A DNA stretch of 64,000 nt from Limimaricola cinnabarinus LL-001 (GCF_000466965.1 NZ_BATB01000001.1:145958-209957); one strand, 5' to 3'. Shown: positions 39,088 through 47,936, numbered from the stretch's first letter. A program made the numbers and translations. Notes: a model not told the origin generated them from the sequence alone.

Positions 39088-40208
39088 ATGGGCATACTCG
39101 ATTTTCTGTCAGGTCAGTTCATCGACGTCATCCATTGGACCGATGACAGCCGCGACACGATGGTCTGGCGCTTTGAGCGCGAGGGCCACGAGATCAAGTA
39201 CGGCGCCAAGCTGACGGTGCGCGAGGGTCAGGCGGCGGTCTTCGTGCATGAAGGCCAGCTGGCGGATGTGTTCAAGCCGGGTCTCTACATGCTCGAGACC
39301 AACAACATGCCGATCATGACCTCGCTGCAGCACTGGGATCACGGGTTCCGGTCGCCGTTCAAATCCGAGGTCTACTTCGTCAACACCACCCGGATCACCA
39401 ACCAGAAATGGGGCACCAAGAATCCGGTGATGTGCCGCGATCCCGAATTCGGCCGGTGCGCCTGCGCGCCTTCGGCTCCTACGCGATGCGGGTGAAGGAT
39501 CCCGCCCTGTTCCTGCGCGAGATCGTCGGCACGGATGGCGAATTCACCACCTCCGAGATCTCTTACCAGATCCGTAACATCGTGGTGCAGGAGGCGAGCC
39601 GCGTGCTCGCCGGATCGGGCATCCCCGTGCTCGACATGGCGGCCAATACCGGGGATCTGGGCAAGGTCGTGCGCGAGGCGATCGCGCCGGTGGTCGCGCA
39701 ATACGGGCTGGAGCTGCCGGAGTTCTACGTCGAGAACGTCTCGCTCCCCGAAGCGGTGGAGCGTGCGCTCGACAAGCGCACCTCGATGGGGATCGTCGGC
39801 GACCTGAACCGTTTCGGCCAGTATTCCGCCGCCGAGGCGATGACCACCGCTGCGGCCAACCCGTCGGGGACGATGGGGGCGGGAATGGGCTTTGGCATGG
39901 GCATGGTCGCGGGACAGGGGCCGTGGGGGCCGATGCCCGGTCACCAGATGCAGCAACCGCAGCAACATGCCGCCCCGCCGCCGCCGCCGGCCGAGCATGT
40001 CTGGCACCTCGCGGTGAACGGTCAGACCTCAGGACCCTTCTCCAAGGCGCGGCTGGGCCGGATGGTGACCGAGGGCGGCTTTGGGCGCGACACCCTCGTC
40101 TGGACCGCCGGTCAGGACGGCTGGAAGCGGGCCGAGGATGTGGACGAGCTGGCACAGCTCTTCACCGTGATGCCGCCCCCCCCGCCTCCGGCACCGCCCG
40201 CCTCGTGA
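39088..40208 (+). CDS. SPFH domain protein with C-terminal GYF_2 domain (frame broken at about 39453)
   Basis: About 373 residues after restoring one C in GGCCCGG at 39453. The N-terminal part (HWTDDSRDTMVWRFEREGHE, then LTVREGQAAVFVHEGQLAD) is the SPFH domain of the YdjI type, often called virion core protein (lumpy skin disease virus). The conserved REIVGTDGEFTTSEISYQIR follows. A glycine- and methionine-rich linker leads to a GYF_2 domain (GPFSKARLGRMVTEGG with LVWTAGQDGWKRAEDV), a likely peptide-binding module, and a proline-rich end. No membrane helix is visible. In Bacillus the YdjI protein links PspA to the membrane. It starts 21 bases after the lipoprotein gene. Confidence 0.85.
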
Positions 40209-40263
40209 CGTCAACCGTGACACTGACCGTGACCACGCGCGTGACGCCATCCGAGAGGTCCGC

Positions 40264-41388
40264 ATGACCGGCATTCCCAGCGTCTCCCGCGCCCCTTCCG
40301 GCGGCGTGGTCGAGGAGCATCGCTTTCCCTGCCCGGTCTGCGGCAGCGACATGCATTTCGCGCCCGGCACCACGGAGCTGGCCTGCGGCCATTGCGGCCA
40401 CCGCGAGGCGATCGCGCCGCTGCGCGATCCCGACGCCACGCGCGAGATCGACTTCGAAAGCGCCCGGCGCGGTGACGTGCCGGTGTCGCAGATCGAGGAG
40501 ACGCGCACCGCCTCCTGCCCCAATTGCGGCGCGCAGGTGGAATTCGCGCGCGGCACCCATGCCACGCGCTGCCCCTATTGCGACACGGCCGTGGTGGCCG
40601 ACACCGGCACGCATCGCCATATCAAGCCGCGCGCGCTCCTGCCCTTCGAGATCGATGAGAGCCGCGCCCACGAGGCGCTGAGCGCATGGCTCGGCAGCCT
40701 GTGGTTCGCGCCCAACGGCCTCAAGGCCTATGCCCGCAAGGGGCGGCGGATGAACGGCATCTACGTGCCCTTCTGGACCTTCGACGCCCAGACCGAGACC
40801 GATTATCGCGGCCAGCGCGGCGACACCTATTACGTCACCCGCACCGTGATGCGCGATGGCAAACAGGTGCGGGTGCAGGAGCCGCGCATCCGCTGGCGGC
40901 GCGTGCGCGGCCGGGTGGCGCGGTTCTTCGACGACGTGCTGGTGCTCGGCTCGAAATCCCTGCCCAAGGCGCATACCGACGCGATCGGCCCGTGGGACCT
41001 GCCCGCCCTGCTGCCCTACCGGCCCGAATATGTCGCAGGCTTCATGGCCGAAGGCTACCAGATCGAGCTCGACGACGCCTATACCGAGGCGCGTGCGGTG
41101 ATGGAGCAGGTAATCCAGAGCGACGTGCGCCGCGACATCGGGGGCGATCAGCAGCGGATCGAGACGCTGGACACCCGCGTGTCCGGAGTGACCTTCAAGC
41201 ACGTGCTGCTGCCGGTCTGGACCGCCGCCTACCGCTACCGGGGCCAAAGCTACGCCTTCGTGGTCAACGCGCGGTCGGGCAAGGTGCAGGGCGCGCGCCC
41301 CTATTCCAAGTGGAAGATCGCCCTCGCGGTGATCGCCGCCCTGATCGCGGCTGCGATTCTGGGCTATTTCGGTTATCTCAACCAGTAA
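40264..41388 (+). CDS. Zinc-ribbon membrane protein (YdjG-like)
   Basis: 374 residues. Two zinc ribbons, CPVCGSDMHF with CGHCGH and CPNCGAQVEF with CPYCDTAVVAD, are followed by a domain with RMNGIYVPFWTFDAQTETDY and LLPYRPEYVAGFMAEGYQIE, then one C-terminal membrane helix (IALAVIAALIAAAILGYFGY). Databases often label such proteins primosomal protein N' or helicase, but there is no helicase motif. The tail-anchored ribbon architecture resembles YdjG, which works with YdjI in Bacillus; here too it follows the SPFH gene. It closes the operon. Confidence 0.8.
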   Translation: MTGIPSVSRAPSGGVVEEHRFPCPVCGSDMHFAPGTTELACGHCGHREAIAPLRDPDATREIDFESARRGDVPVSQIEETRTASCPNCGAQVEFARGTHATRCPYCDTAVVADTGTHRHIKPRALLPFEIDESRAHEALSAWLGSLWFAPNGLKAYARKGRRMNGIYVPFWTFDAQTETDYRGQRGDTYYVTRTVMRDGKQVRVQEPRIRWRRVRGRVARFFDDVLVLGSKSLPKAHTDAIGPWDLPALLPYRPEYVAGFMAEGYQIELDDAYTEARAVMEQVIQSDVRRDIGGDQQRIETLDTRVSGVTFKHVLLPVWTAAYRYRGQSYAFVVNARSGKVQGARPYSKWKIALAVIAALIAAAILGYFGYLNQ

Positions 41389-41463
41389 GCCCGCTTGCAC
41401 GACCCCGCGTCAGGCGGCATTGTCCGCGCCGATCCGACAGCCTCTACTCCGGAAGGAAATCCG

Positions 41464-42377
41464 ATGATCCTCGCCTGCGGCGAAGCCCTGATCGACATGC
41501 TGCCCCGTCGCACCGAAAGCGGCGAGACCGCCTTTGCGCCCTATGCCGGCGGCGCGGTGTTCAACACCGCCATCGCCATGGGCCGCCTTGGCGCGCCGGT
41601 CGGCTTTTTTTCGGGCATTTCGTCCGACATGTTCGGCGACCTGCTGCGTGAAACGCTGGAAGCCTCCAAGGTCGATACCTTCCCGGCGCATATCTCTGAC
41701 CGGCCCACGACGCTGGCTTTCGTGAAGCTCACCGACGGCCATGCCAGCTACAGCTTCTATGACGAGAACACCGCCGGACGGATGCTGTCGGAGGACGACC
41801 TGCCGGAACCGGGCGCCGAGGCCCTGTTCTTCGGCGGTATCTCCCTCGTGGTCGAGCCTTGCGGCGCCGCCTACGAGGCGCTGCAGACGCGCGAGAGCGC
41901 GACCCGCGTCACCATGATCGACCCCAACATTCGCCCCAGCTTCATCCGCGACGAGACCGCCTACCGCGCCCGGATCGAGCGGATGATCGCGCGCGCCGAC
42001 ATCGTGAAGGTCTCGGACGAGGATCTGCACTGGCTCGAGGGCGAGGGCAGCACCGCCGATCTGGCACGCCGGATGCTCGCCAAGGGCCCCGCCCTCGTCT
42101 GCATCACCGAAGGCTCCAAGGGCGCCACCGGCTATACCGACGATCACACCGTCAGCGTCGCCTCCACCAAGGTCGAGGTGGCCGACACGGTCGGCGCGGG
42201 CGACACCTTCAACGCCGGCGTCTGGTGAGCCTGCACCGGGCTGGGCTGCTTACCAAGGAGGCGATCGACACGCTGACCGAAGCGCAGATCCGCGACGCGC
42301 TGGCGCTCGGCGCGCAGGCCGCGGCCATCACCGTCAGCCGCGCCGGCGCCAACCCGCCCTGGGCCGACGAGCTTTGA
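41464..42377 (+). CDS. Fructokinase / PfkB family sugar kinase (frame broken at about 42222)
   Basis: About 304 residues after restoring one C at 42222. The N-terminus ([15 protein letters not shown]) and [20 protein letters not shown] are typical of fructokinases. The active-site signature [13 protein letters not shown] is intact, with the catalytic aspartate in GAGD, but the frame breaks right after it; the following frame reads [15 protein letters not shown] to the normal C-terminus. It probably phosphorylates fructose with ATP. dtd starts within its last codons, so the two are coupled. Confidence 0.85.
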
Positions 42378-42817
42378 AGGCTCTGGTCCAGCGCGTCTCG
42401 GAGGCCAGCGTCAGCGTCGACGGCGCAGTGATCGGGCGCGCGGGGCCGGGTGTTCTGGTACTGGTCTGCGCAATACAGGGCGACACCGATGCCCTGCCCA
42501 GCAGGATGGCCGCCAAGATCGCCAAGTTGCGGATCTTTCGCGACGAGGCCGGCCGGATGAACCGCTCGCTTCTCGACACGGGCGGCGCGGCGCTGGTGGT
42601 GAGCCAGTTCACGTTGGCCGCCGATACGCGAACGGGCAACCGCCCCGGTTTCTCGACTGCCGCCGCGCCCGAGATCGGCGCGCGGCTCTACGAGGCGCTG
42701 GCGGCAGAGCTGTCGGCCTTGGGCGTGCCGGTCGAGACCGGGCGCTTCGGCGCCGACATGAAGGTGGCACTGGTGAATGACGGGCCGGTGACCATCCCGC
42801 TGGAGATCACCGGCTGA
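42374..42817 (+). CDS. dtd: D-aminoacyl-tRNA deacylase
   Basis: 147 residues, the family length. It removes D-amino acids wrongly attached to tRNA. Signatures are [17 protein letters not shown] at the start, the catalytic [17 protein letters not shown] and the C-terminal [10 protein letters not shown], which contains the Gly-Pro pair that selects against L-amino acids. TTG 42374 overlaps the kinase stop (TTGA). No alternative in-frame start is near. Confidence 0.95.
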   Translation: MKALVQRVSEASVSVDGAVIGRAGPGVLVLVCAIQGDTDALPSRMAAKIAKLRIFRDEAGRMNRSLLDTGGAALVVSQFTLAADTRTGNRPGFSTAAAPEIGARLYEALAAELSALGVPVETGRFGADMKVALVNDGPVTIPLEITG

Positions 42818-42821
42818 GGCG

Positions 42822-43331
42822 TCAGCAGGGCTGTGCCATCACCAGAACCCAGACCGGGCCCTTGGACCCTTGCGCGAGGCCTACGCCGAACTCCTGCGCG
42901 CGATCGAGCGCCATTACCTGGCGGTGGCCGGGCGAGCCTTGCCAACCGGTGATGATCTGCTGCGCGCGGGGATAGCCCCAAGCAAGATTCTCGCCGCTGA
43001 CCCCGGCGCAGTAGCCTGTGCGCTCGACGCGGACCCGGTGGTTCGAGCCGTCGCTGCCGCGATGGCCGAACTCCCCGCTGCGCGCCAGATCGCAGGCCTG
43101 TACCTGCGCCGCGCGCGACAGCTCGGGGTCATGCGACACCCGGCGCAGGCCCTGCGAGGCGCGAAAGGCGTTGAGACCCGCGGCGATCCGCGTCGCCCTT
43201 GCACTGGCCTCCGCAGGCAGGAGGCAGCCTGCGGAGGCGGAAGCGGGGGTGGCCGCAAGGCCGGTGAAGCCGGGCACAAGCCCAAGGGCAGGCAGCGCGG
43301 CGACTGCCGCAACCATCAGGGATCGTCTCAT
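42822..43331 (-). CDS. CAP (SCP/PR1) domain secreted protein
   Basis: 169 residues with a signal peptide (MVAAVAALPALGLVPGF and beyond). The CAP domain shows LNAFRASQGLRRVSHDPELS, the histidine in EFGHRGSDGSNHRVR, VSGENLAWGY and GWQGSPGHRQVM. Bacterial CAP proteins are exported and their function is mostly unknown. AGAGCAG just before the ATG is a fair ribosome-binding site. It is convergent with dtd (4 bases between) and follows znuB on the same strand by about 90 bases. Confidence 0.85.
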   Translation of the reverse strand: MRRSLMVAAVAALPALGLVPGFTGLAATPASASAGCLLPAEASARATRIAAGLNAFRASQGLRRVSHDPELSRAAQVQACDLARSGEFGHRGSDGSNHRVRVERTGYCAGVSGENLAWGYPRAQQIITGWQGSPGHRQVMALDRAQEFGVGLAQGSKGPVWVLVMAQPC

Positions 43332-43422
43332 CTGCTCTCCTCGAACGATTTGGCGCTAGTTCGCAAACCAATTGAGGCAAGAGCAAGGCGTGGCGATTTT
43401 TACTGATGCCGCTGGGCAATCA

Positions 43423-44217
43423 TCAGCGCGCGACCCCGAGCAGCCTGAACGGCAGGCTGCCAACGAAGAGCGCCACCGCGACGCAGACGATCGAAGGTCC
43501 CACGGGGGTGTCGAACCACAGTGCCGCTTGAAGCCCCGCCAGCGCCGAAACCGCCGCCATGCCCAGTGCCAGCATCGCCATAGCCTCGGGCGTGCGGGCG
43601 GCGCCCCGGGCCGCCGCTGCCGGAATCACGAGAAGCGCGGTGATCAGCAGCGCGCCCACCACCTTGATCGCCACCGCCACCACGGTCGCCAAGAGCAGGG
43701 TCAGCACCAGTGCTTCGCGGCGCGGCGCGATTCCCGAGGCATGAGCCAGATCCGGCGACAGCGTCGCCGTCAACAACTTGCGCCACCGCCAGGCCAAAAC
43801 GCCCACCACCAGCGCCGCACCGCCCCAGATCCAGGCCAGATCGCCGCGCGTTACGGTCAGCACATCGCCGAACAGGTAGAGTTCGAGGTTGACCCGTGTT
43901 CCACTGGTAAGTGCCACGGCCACAAGCCCGGCCGCCAGCGCCCCGTGCGACAGCACGCCCAGCACCGTGTCATGCGCAAGGCCCCGCCCCGCCAGCGCAT
44001 GCACCGCGATCGCCATGGCGATCGCGGTGCCGAGAACACCCGGAAACACCGCCATCCCCTGCCCCAGCGCCAGCGCCACGCCCAAGATCGCGGCGTGGCT
44101 GGTCGCATCGCCGAAATAAGCCATGCGCCGCCAGACGACGAAGCAGCCGAGCGGGCCCGCGGCCAAGGCGGTGCCAAGCGCGGCGAGGCCCGCGCGGATC
44201 AGGAAATCGTCGAGCAT
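43423..44217 (-). CDS. znuB: Zinc ABC transporter permease
   Basis: 264 residues, about eight membrane helices. The conserved WRRMAYFGDATSHAAILGVA near the N-terminus contains the residues that contact the ATPase, and IKVVGALLITALLVIPAAAA is the family hallmark loop. The start at 44217 (MLDDFLIRAGLAALG) follows the znuC stop by one base. It forms the membrane channel for zinc delivered by ZnuA. Confidence 0.93.
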   Translation of the reverse strand: MLDDFLIRAGLAALGTALAAGPLGCFVVWRRMAYFGDATSHAAILGVALALGQGMAVFPGVLGTAIAMAIAVHALAGRGLAHDTVLGVLSHGALAAGLVAVALTSGTRVNLELYLFGDVLTVTRGDLAWIWGGAALVVGVLAWRWRKLLTATLSPDLAHASGIAPRREALVLTLLLATVVAVAIKVVGALLITALLVIPAAAARGAARTPEAMAMLALGMAAVSALAGLQAALWFDTPVGPSIVCVAVALFVGSLPFRLLGVAR

Positions 44218-44218
44218 G

Positions 44219-44977
44219 TCAGCCCTCGGCGTGATGTTGGTGATGATGATGCGCGGTGCCGCCACCCTCATGGGCGTGGTCGTGCTCGTGACGGTAAAGC
44301 GCGAGTTGGCCGCCCGTCCCGGTGCCGAACAGCTCGCGATAGGCCGGGGCGGCGGAAACGACCGCCGGCGTGCCCTCGCAGCAGATATGCCCATTGAGGC
44401 AGATCACCCGGTCCGAGGCCGACATCACCACATGCAATTCGTGGCTGACCATCAACACGCCGCAGCCGATATCGCGCCGAAGCGCCTCGATCCGGCGATA
44501 GAAGGCGGCCTGCCCCGGCTGGTCGAGACCCTGCGTCGGCTCGTCGAGGATCAAAAGCTGCGGCCGGTTCAGCACCGCGCGGGCCAGCAGCACCCGCTGG
44601 AACTGCCCCCCCGACAGCGCGGCCATCTGCCGCCCGCCGAGCCCGCCCGCGCCCGATTGATCGAGCGCCGCTTCGGCCTCGGCATCCCCGACCCGCAGCG
44701 GCAGGTCGAGAAAGCGGCGCACGGTGATCGGCAGGGAAGCGTCGAGCACGAGGCTTTGCGGCACATAGCCGATGCGCAGCCCCCGCATGCGCCGCACCCT
44801 GCCGCGCCGCGGCGCCAGAGCGCCGATGACCAGCCGCAAAAGCGTGCTCTTGCCCGAGCCGTTCGGCCCCACGAGTGTGACGATCTCGCCCGCCTCGACA
44901 CGCAGCGACACGTCGCGCAGCACCGGTGCGCCCTTGGGACCGAATTCCAGCCCCCGCGCCTCGATCAACGCGCTCAT
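44219..44977 (-). CDS. znuC: Zinc ABC transporter ATP-binding protein
   Basis: 252 residues. The ATPase motifs are Walker A LVGPNGSGKSTLLRL, signature LSGGQFQRVLLARA, Walker B LLILDEPTQGLD and the switch histidine in VSHELH. The C-terminal end is histidine-rich (HEHDHAHEGGGTAHHHHQHH), which could bind zinc directly and is more pronounced than in E. coli. ATG 44977 overlaps the zur stop by 4 bases (ATGA). Confidence 0.95.
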   Translation of the reverse strand: MSALIEARGLEFGPKGAPVLRDVSLRVEAGEIVTLVGPNGSGKSTLLRLVIGALAPRRGRVRRMRGLRIGYVPQSLVLDASLPITVRRFLDLPLRVGDAEAEAALDQSGAGGLGGRQMAALSGGQFQRVLLARAVLNRPQLLILDEPTQGLDQPGQAAFYRRIEALRRDIGCGVLMVSHELHVVMSASDRVICLNGHICCEGTPAVVSAAPAYRELFGTGTGGQLALYRHEHDHAHEGGGTAHHHHQHHAEG

Positions 44978-45444
44978 GCCTCGCGCTCCTGGCAGGCCGG
45001 GCAGAGCCCCTCGGCCTCGATCACCGTCTGCTCGATCACGAAACCGGCCTCTGCCGCCGGGCGCGACAGCCCTTCGGCACCTTGTGTTTCCGCCACCGCG
45101 CCGCAGCCGCGGCAGATCAGGAAGCCCGGCGCATGGGCCATGCCCGGACGGGCGCACGCGACGTAGGCCGAGAGCCGTTCGATCCGATGCACCAACCCCT
45201 GATCCACGAGAAACCCGAGCGCGCGATAGGCCACGGGCGGCTTGGAACCCATGCCTTCGGCGTCGAGCCGTGCCAGAACGTCATAAGCCCCCATCGCCGC
45301 ATGGCCTTCGAGCAGGATTTCAAGCACGCGACGGCGCAACGGCGTCAGCCGCGCGCCGGACGCGGCGCATCCCGCCTCGGCGGCGGTGATCGCACTGCGG
45401 ATGCAGGCGGCATGGTCGCCGCAGGCAAAGCCGGGTTCGGCCAT
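44974..45444 (-). CDS. zur: Zinc uptake regulator Zur (Fur family)
   Basis: 156 residues. Winged-helix DNA-binding domain with TPLRRRVLEILLEGHAAMGA and KPPVAYRALGFLVDQGLVH, then a dimerisation domain with FLICRGCGAVAE and LCPACQ, the two C-x2-C pairs of the structural zinc site. It represses zinc uptake when zinc is plentiful. Being first in zur-znuC-znuB, it represses its own operon. Start MAEPGFACGDHAACI at 45444. Confidence 0.93.
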   Translation of the reverse strand: MAEPGFACGDHAACIRSAITAAEAGCAASGARLTPLRRRVLEILLEGHAAMGAYDVLARLDAEGMGSKPPVAYRALGFLVDQGLVHRIERLSAYVACARPGMAHAPGFLICRGCGAVAETQGAEGLSRPAAEAGFVIEQTVIEAEGLCPACQEREA

Positions 45445-45484
45445 GGCGGTCTCCTCGAAGCTACTGGTCGGGTCTTGACCTATC

Positions 45485-45503
45485 GTGACGTTATAACATA
45501 GCA
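45485..45503. promoter_or_regulatory. Probable Zur operator between zur-znuCB and znuA
   Basis: The palindrome GTTATAAC (45490-45497) lies in an AT-rich patch midway between the divergent zur and znuA genes, and resembles the GTTATAnnATAAC-like core reported for alphaproteobacterial Zur sites. A possible -35 (TTGACC, 45475-45480) and -10 (CATAGC, 45497-45502) for znuA overlap it, so one bound repressor could close both promoters. The match to the outer half-sites is imperfect. Confidence 0.65.
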
Positions 45504-45539
45504 CCTAACTTCCAAATCTGAAATGCTCAAGAGGTCTCC

Positions 45540-46487
45540 ATGCGTTCTACCGTCTCTTTCGCTGCTTGCTTCACGTGTCTGGCTGCACCGGCCTTGGCCG
45601 AGCCGCTTCGGGTCGTCGTCGACACCGCGCCGCTGCATAGCCTCGTGGCACGGGTGATGGACGGCGTGGGCACGCCCGAGCTGCTGCTGCCGCCGGGTGG
45701 ATCTCCGCATGATGTGGCACTGCGCCCGTCGGATGCCCGGCGATTGTCGCAAGCGGACCTTGTTGTCTGGACCGGCCCCGCCTTCCTGCCTTGGTTCTCC
45801 GACAGCCTCGCAGCGCTGGCCCCCGAGGCCGAAGCGCTCGCGGTGCTGGAGTTGGAGGGCTGGGAGCGGCTGCCACTGCGCCAGGATCCGGCCTTCGAGA
45901 CGGAGGAAGAGGAAGGGGAAGGGGAAGGGGAAGGGTACGACCACGGGCACGGCCATGACGCGTTGGACGCGGCCCAAGCCGACCCGCACGCTTGGCTCGA
46001 CCCGGTAGTGGCTGCCTCATGGATGGAGCGGCTGGCCGAGACGCTGGCCGAGACCGACCCCGAGAATGCCGGGACCTACCGCGAGAACGCGACGGTCGCG
46101 ATCGAAGCGGATACGGCGATGTCGGAGCGGATCGCGGCGCGGCTCGCCCCGCTGTCGGGGCGGCCCTATCTGGTGCCGCACGACGCCTACCAGTATTTCG
46201 AGCGCCGCTTCGACGTGCCTGCATCGGGTGCTCTGGCGCTATCGGACGCTTCGGCGCCGGGACCCGCCCGGATTGCGGAGCTGCGCGACAAGGTCGAGAT
46301 CGGCGGCATCGTCTGCGTGCTCAGCGATCCCGAAACGCCCGCCGATCTGGTGGCGCTGCTGCGCGAAGACAGTTCGGCCGCGACCGCTCCGACCGATCCC
46401 GACGGCCTGATGCTCACCCCGGGACCGGATCTTTACCCGGCGCTGATCGAAGGTCTGGCCGTGACGTTGGAGGAGTGCCTTGGCTAG
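45540..46487 (+). CDS. znuA: Zinc ABC transporter substrate-binding protein
   Basis: 315 residues with a signal peptide (residues 1-20, ending ALA). The three zinc-ligand histidines are in GGSPHDVALRPSDA (H57), ADPHAWLDP (H150) and LVPHDAYQYFE (H213). The flexible loop, usually histidine-rich, here is mostly acidic: EEEEGEGEGEGYDHGHGHD, encoded by a tandem GGGGAA repeat (45911-45935). It binds zinc in the periplasm and passes it to ZnuB. Its end overlaps the convergent pleD by 4 bases. Confidence 0.93.
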   Translation: MRSTVSFAACFTCLAAPALAEPLRVVVDTAPLHSLVARVMDGVGTPELLLPPGGSPHDVALRPSDARRLSQADLVVWTGPAFLPWFSDSLAALAPEAEALAVLELEGWERLPLRQDPAFETEEEEGEGEGEGYDHGHGHDALDAAQADPHAWLDPVVAASWMERLAETLAETDPENAGTYRENATVAIEADTAMSERIAARLAPLSGRPYLVPHDAYQYFERRFDVPASGALALSDASAPGPARIAELRDKVEIGGIVCVLSDPETPADLVALLREDSSAATAPTDPDGLMLTPGPDLYPALIEGLAVTLEECLG

Positions 46488-47872
46488 GCCGCGCTCAGGC
46501 TGACCGTGACGCGGTTGCGACCGGTCTCCTTGGCCGCGTAGAGCGCCTCGTCGGCGCGGCGCATCAACGCCTCGGCCTCCTGTTCGGGGTCGGGGCGGCC
46601 CGGGCCCATCGCCACGCCGACCGACACGGTGATGCGGCACGACACCTCGGGCGCCACGCGGAACGGCGCGTCGCGGATGCGGCGGCGCAGCCGGTCCGCC
46701 GCGATGCGCGCCTGCTCGAGGCTGGTGTCGGGCATCGCCACGAGAAACTCCTCACCGCCGATCCGCGCCAGAAGATCGGCCGGTCGCAACCCGTCGCGGA
46801 GCCGCCGCGCGACCTGCGCCAGCACCTCGTCGCCGGCAGCGTGGCCATGGCGGTCGTTGACTGCCTTGAACAGGTCGATGTCGAGCAGCATTACTGCGAT
46901 CGGCCGCGACCGCGACCGCGCCTCGGTGATCAGCCTGATCAGGTGGGGCCGCGCGTAGCGCCGGTTCCACAACCCCGTCAGCGGATCGGTCAGCGCCGCT
47001 TCGAGGCCGTGCCTCTCGGTCGCGCGCAGCCGATCGGCAAGCGACTTGCGGCGCAGCAGGCGACGGGCACGGTAGGCGATCTCGTCGGTTTCGACCGAGG
47101 CGGGCACGATGTCGTCCGCGCCCAGATCGAGCAGCATCGCCGCCTCGCGGCTCGTCTCGGGGATCAGCACCAGCTGCGCGGCGCGGCGGGTGGCCGAGCG
47201 GCTGCGCAATTCGGCCACGATGCGGTAGAGTTCGCGCGCGGGATGCCCCGCCCGACAGAGACCGGCCCCGTCGATCACGAAGAGATCCTCCTCATGCCCG
47301 GCCTCCGTGAAAGAGTCTTGCGGCGCGATCCGGCGCAACGGCTCCGGCAGGCCCCGATAGGCCGTCATCCCCCGTTCTGCCTCGGGCGAGATCACCGCAA
47401 TGCGCTGGCGCGGCGCAAAGGTCGCCGCCGCTTCGGAAAACCCCAAGGCCTGATGCGTGGCCTCGCGGCGCGACAGCTCGTCCTCTGTGTCGCGCGCGCG
47501 CAAGAGGTTGCGGATCCGCGCCTGCAGCAACGTGGTCGAAACCGGCGCCACCACCACCTCGTCGGCCCCGCCGAGCAGAAGCGCGAGCCGTTCCCCCCCG
47601 GCAGGCCAGCGTCCCGCCACCACGACCGGCAGGCGTACACCGTTCGGAACGGCGCGCAGCCTCTTCAGAAAGGTGAGGGTCGCGTCGAAATCCGTCTGAA
47701 CGCCCGGCGCGGTGGGCACGAAGAGCAGGTCGATCGACGGATCGGGCAGCCGCGCCAACGCGTCTTCGAAACCGTCGCAATGCAGACAGTCGAACCCCAC
47801 GGCGATGAGGGCGCTCTCCTGAAGCGCTCTTTCCGTTGCGATTCGATCGACGATGAGGATACGACCCGACAT
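46484..47872 (-). CDS. pleD: PleD-type diguanylate cyclase response regulator
   Basis: 462 residues. Two receiver-like domains (1-125 and 155-275) precede a GGDEF domain with GGEEF at 372-376 and an intact product-inhibition site RPAD at 363-366, so it should make cyclic di-GMP and be feedback-controlled. Both receivers look degenerate: in the first, valine (V52) replaces the phosphorylated aspartate of LLxDxxMPG, and the acidic pocket is reduced. Start 47872 (MSGRILIVD) has AAGGA 7 bases upstream. An in-frame longer form would begin in the 12-base repeat at 47937-47972. Confidence 0.88.
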   Translation of the reverse strand: MSGRILIVDRIATERALQESALIAVGFDCLHCDGFEDALARLPDPSIDLLFVPTAPGVQTDFDATLTFLKRLRAVPNGVRLPVVVAGRWPAGGERLALLLGGADEVVVAPVSTTLLQARIRNLLRARDTEDELSRREATHQALGFSEAAATFAPRQRIAVISPEAERGMTAYRGLPEPLRRIAPQDSFTEAGHEEDLFVIDGAGLCRAGHPARELYRIVAELRSRSATRRAAQLVLIPETSREAAMLLDLGADDIVPASVETDEIAYRARRLLRRKSLADRLRATERHGLEAALTDPLTGLWNRRYARPHLIRLITEARSRSRPIAVMLLDIDLFKAVNDRHGHAAGDEVLAQVARRLRDGLRPADLLARIGGEEFLVAMPDTSLEQARIAADRLRRRIRDAPFRVAPEVSCRITVSVGVAMGPGRPDPEQEAEALMRRADEALYAAKETGRNRVTVSLSAA

Positions 47873-47936
47873 GAATGTGTCCTTGTTCGGGCCATGCTGC
47901 CCGGTCAGGCCGACGATCCGCTCACGCGATCGCTGC

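Noticed and set aside
40264..41388. Primosomal protein N' / helicase
   Set aside because: The zinc ribbons explain that common label, but there are no Walker or helicase motifs and a C-terminal membrane helix is present.
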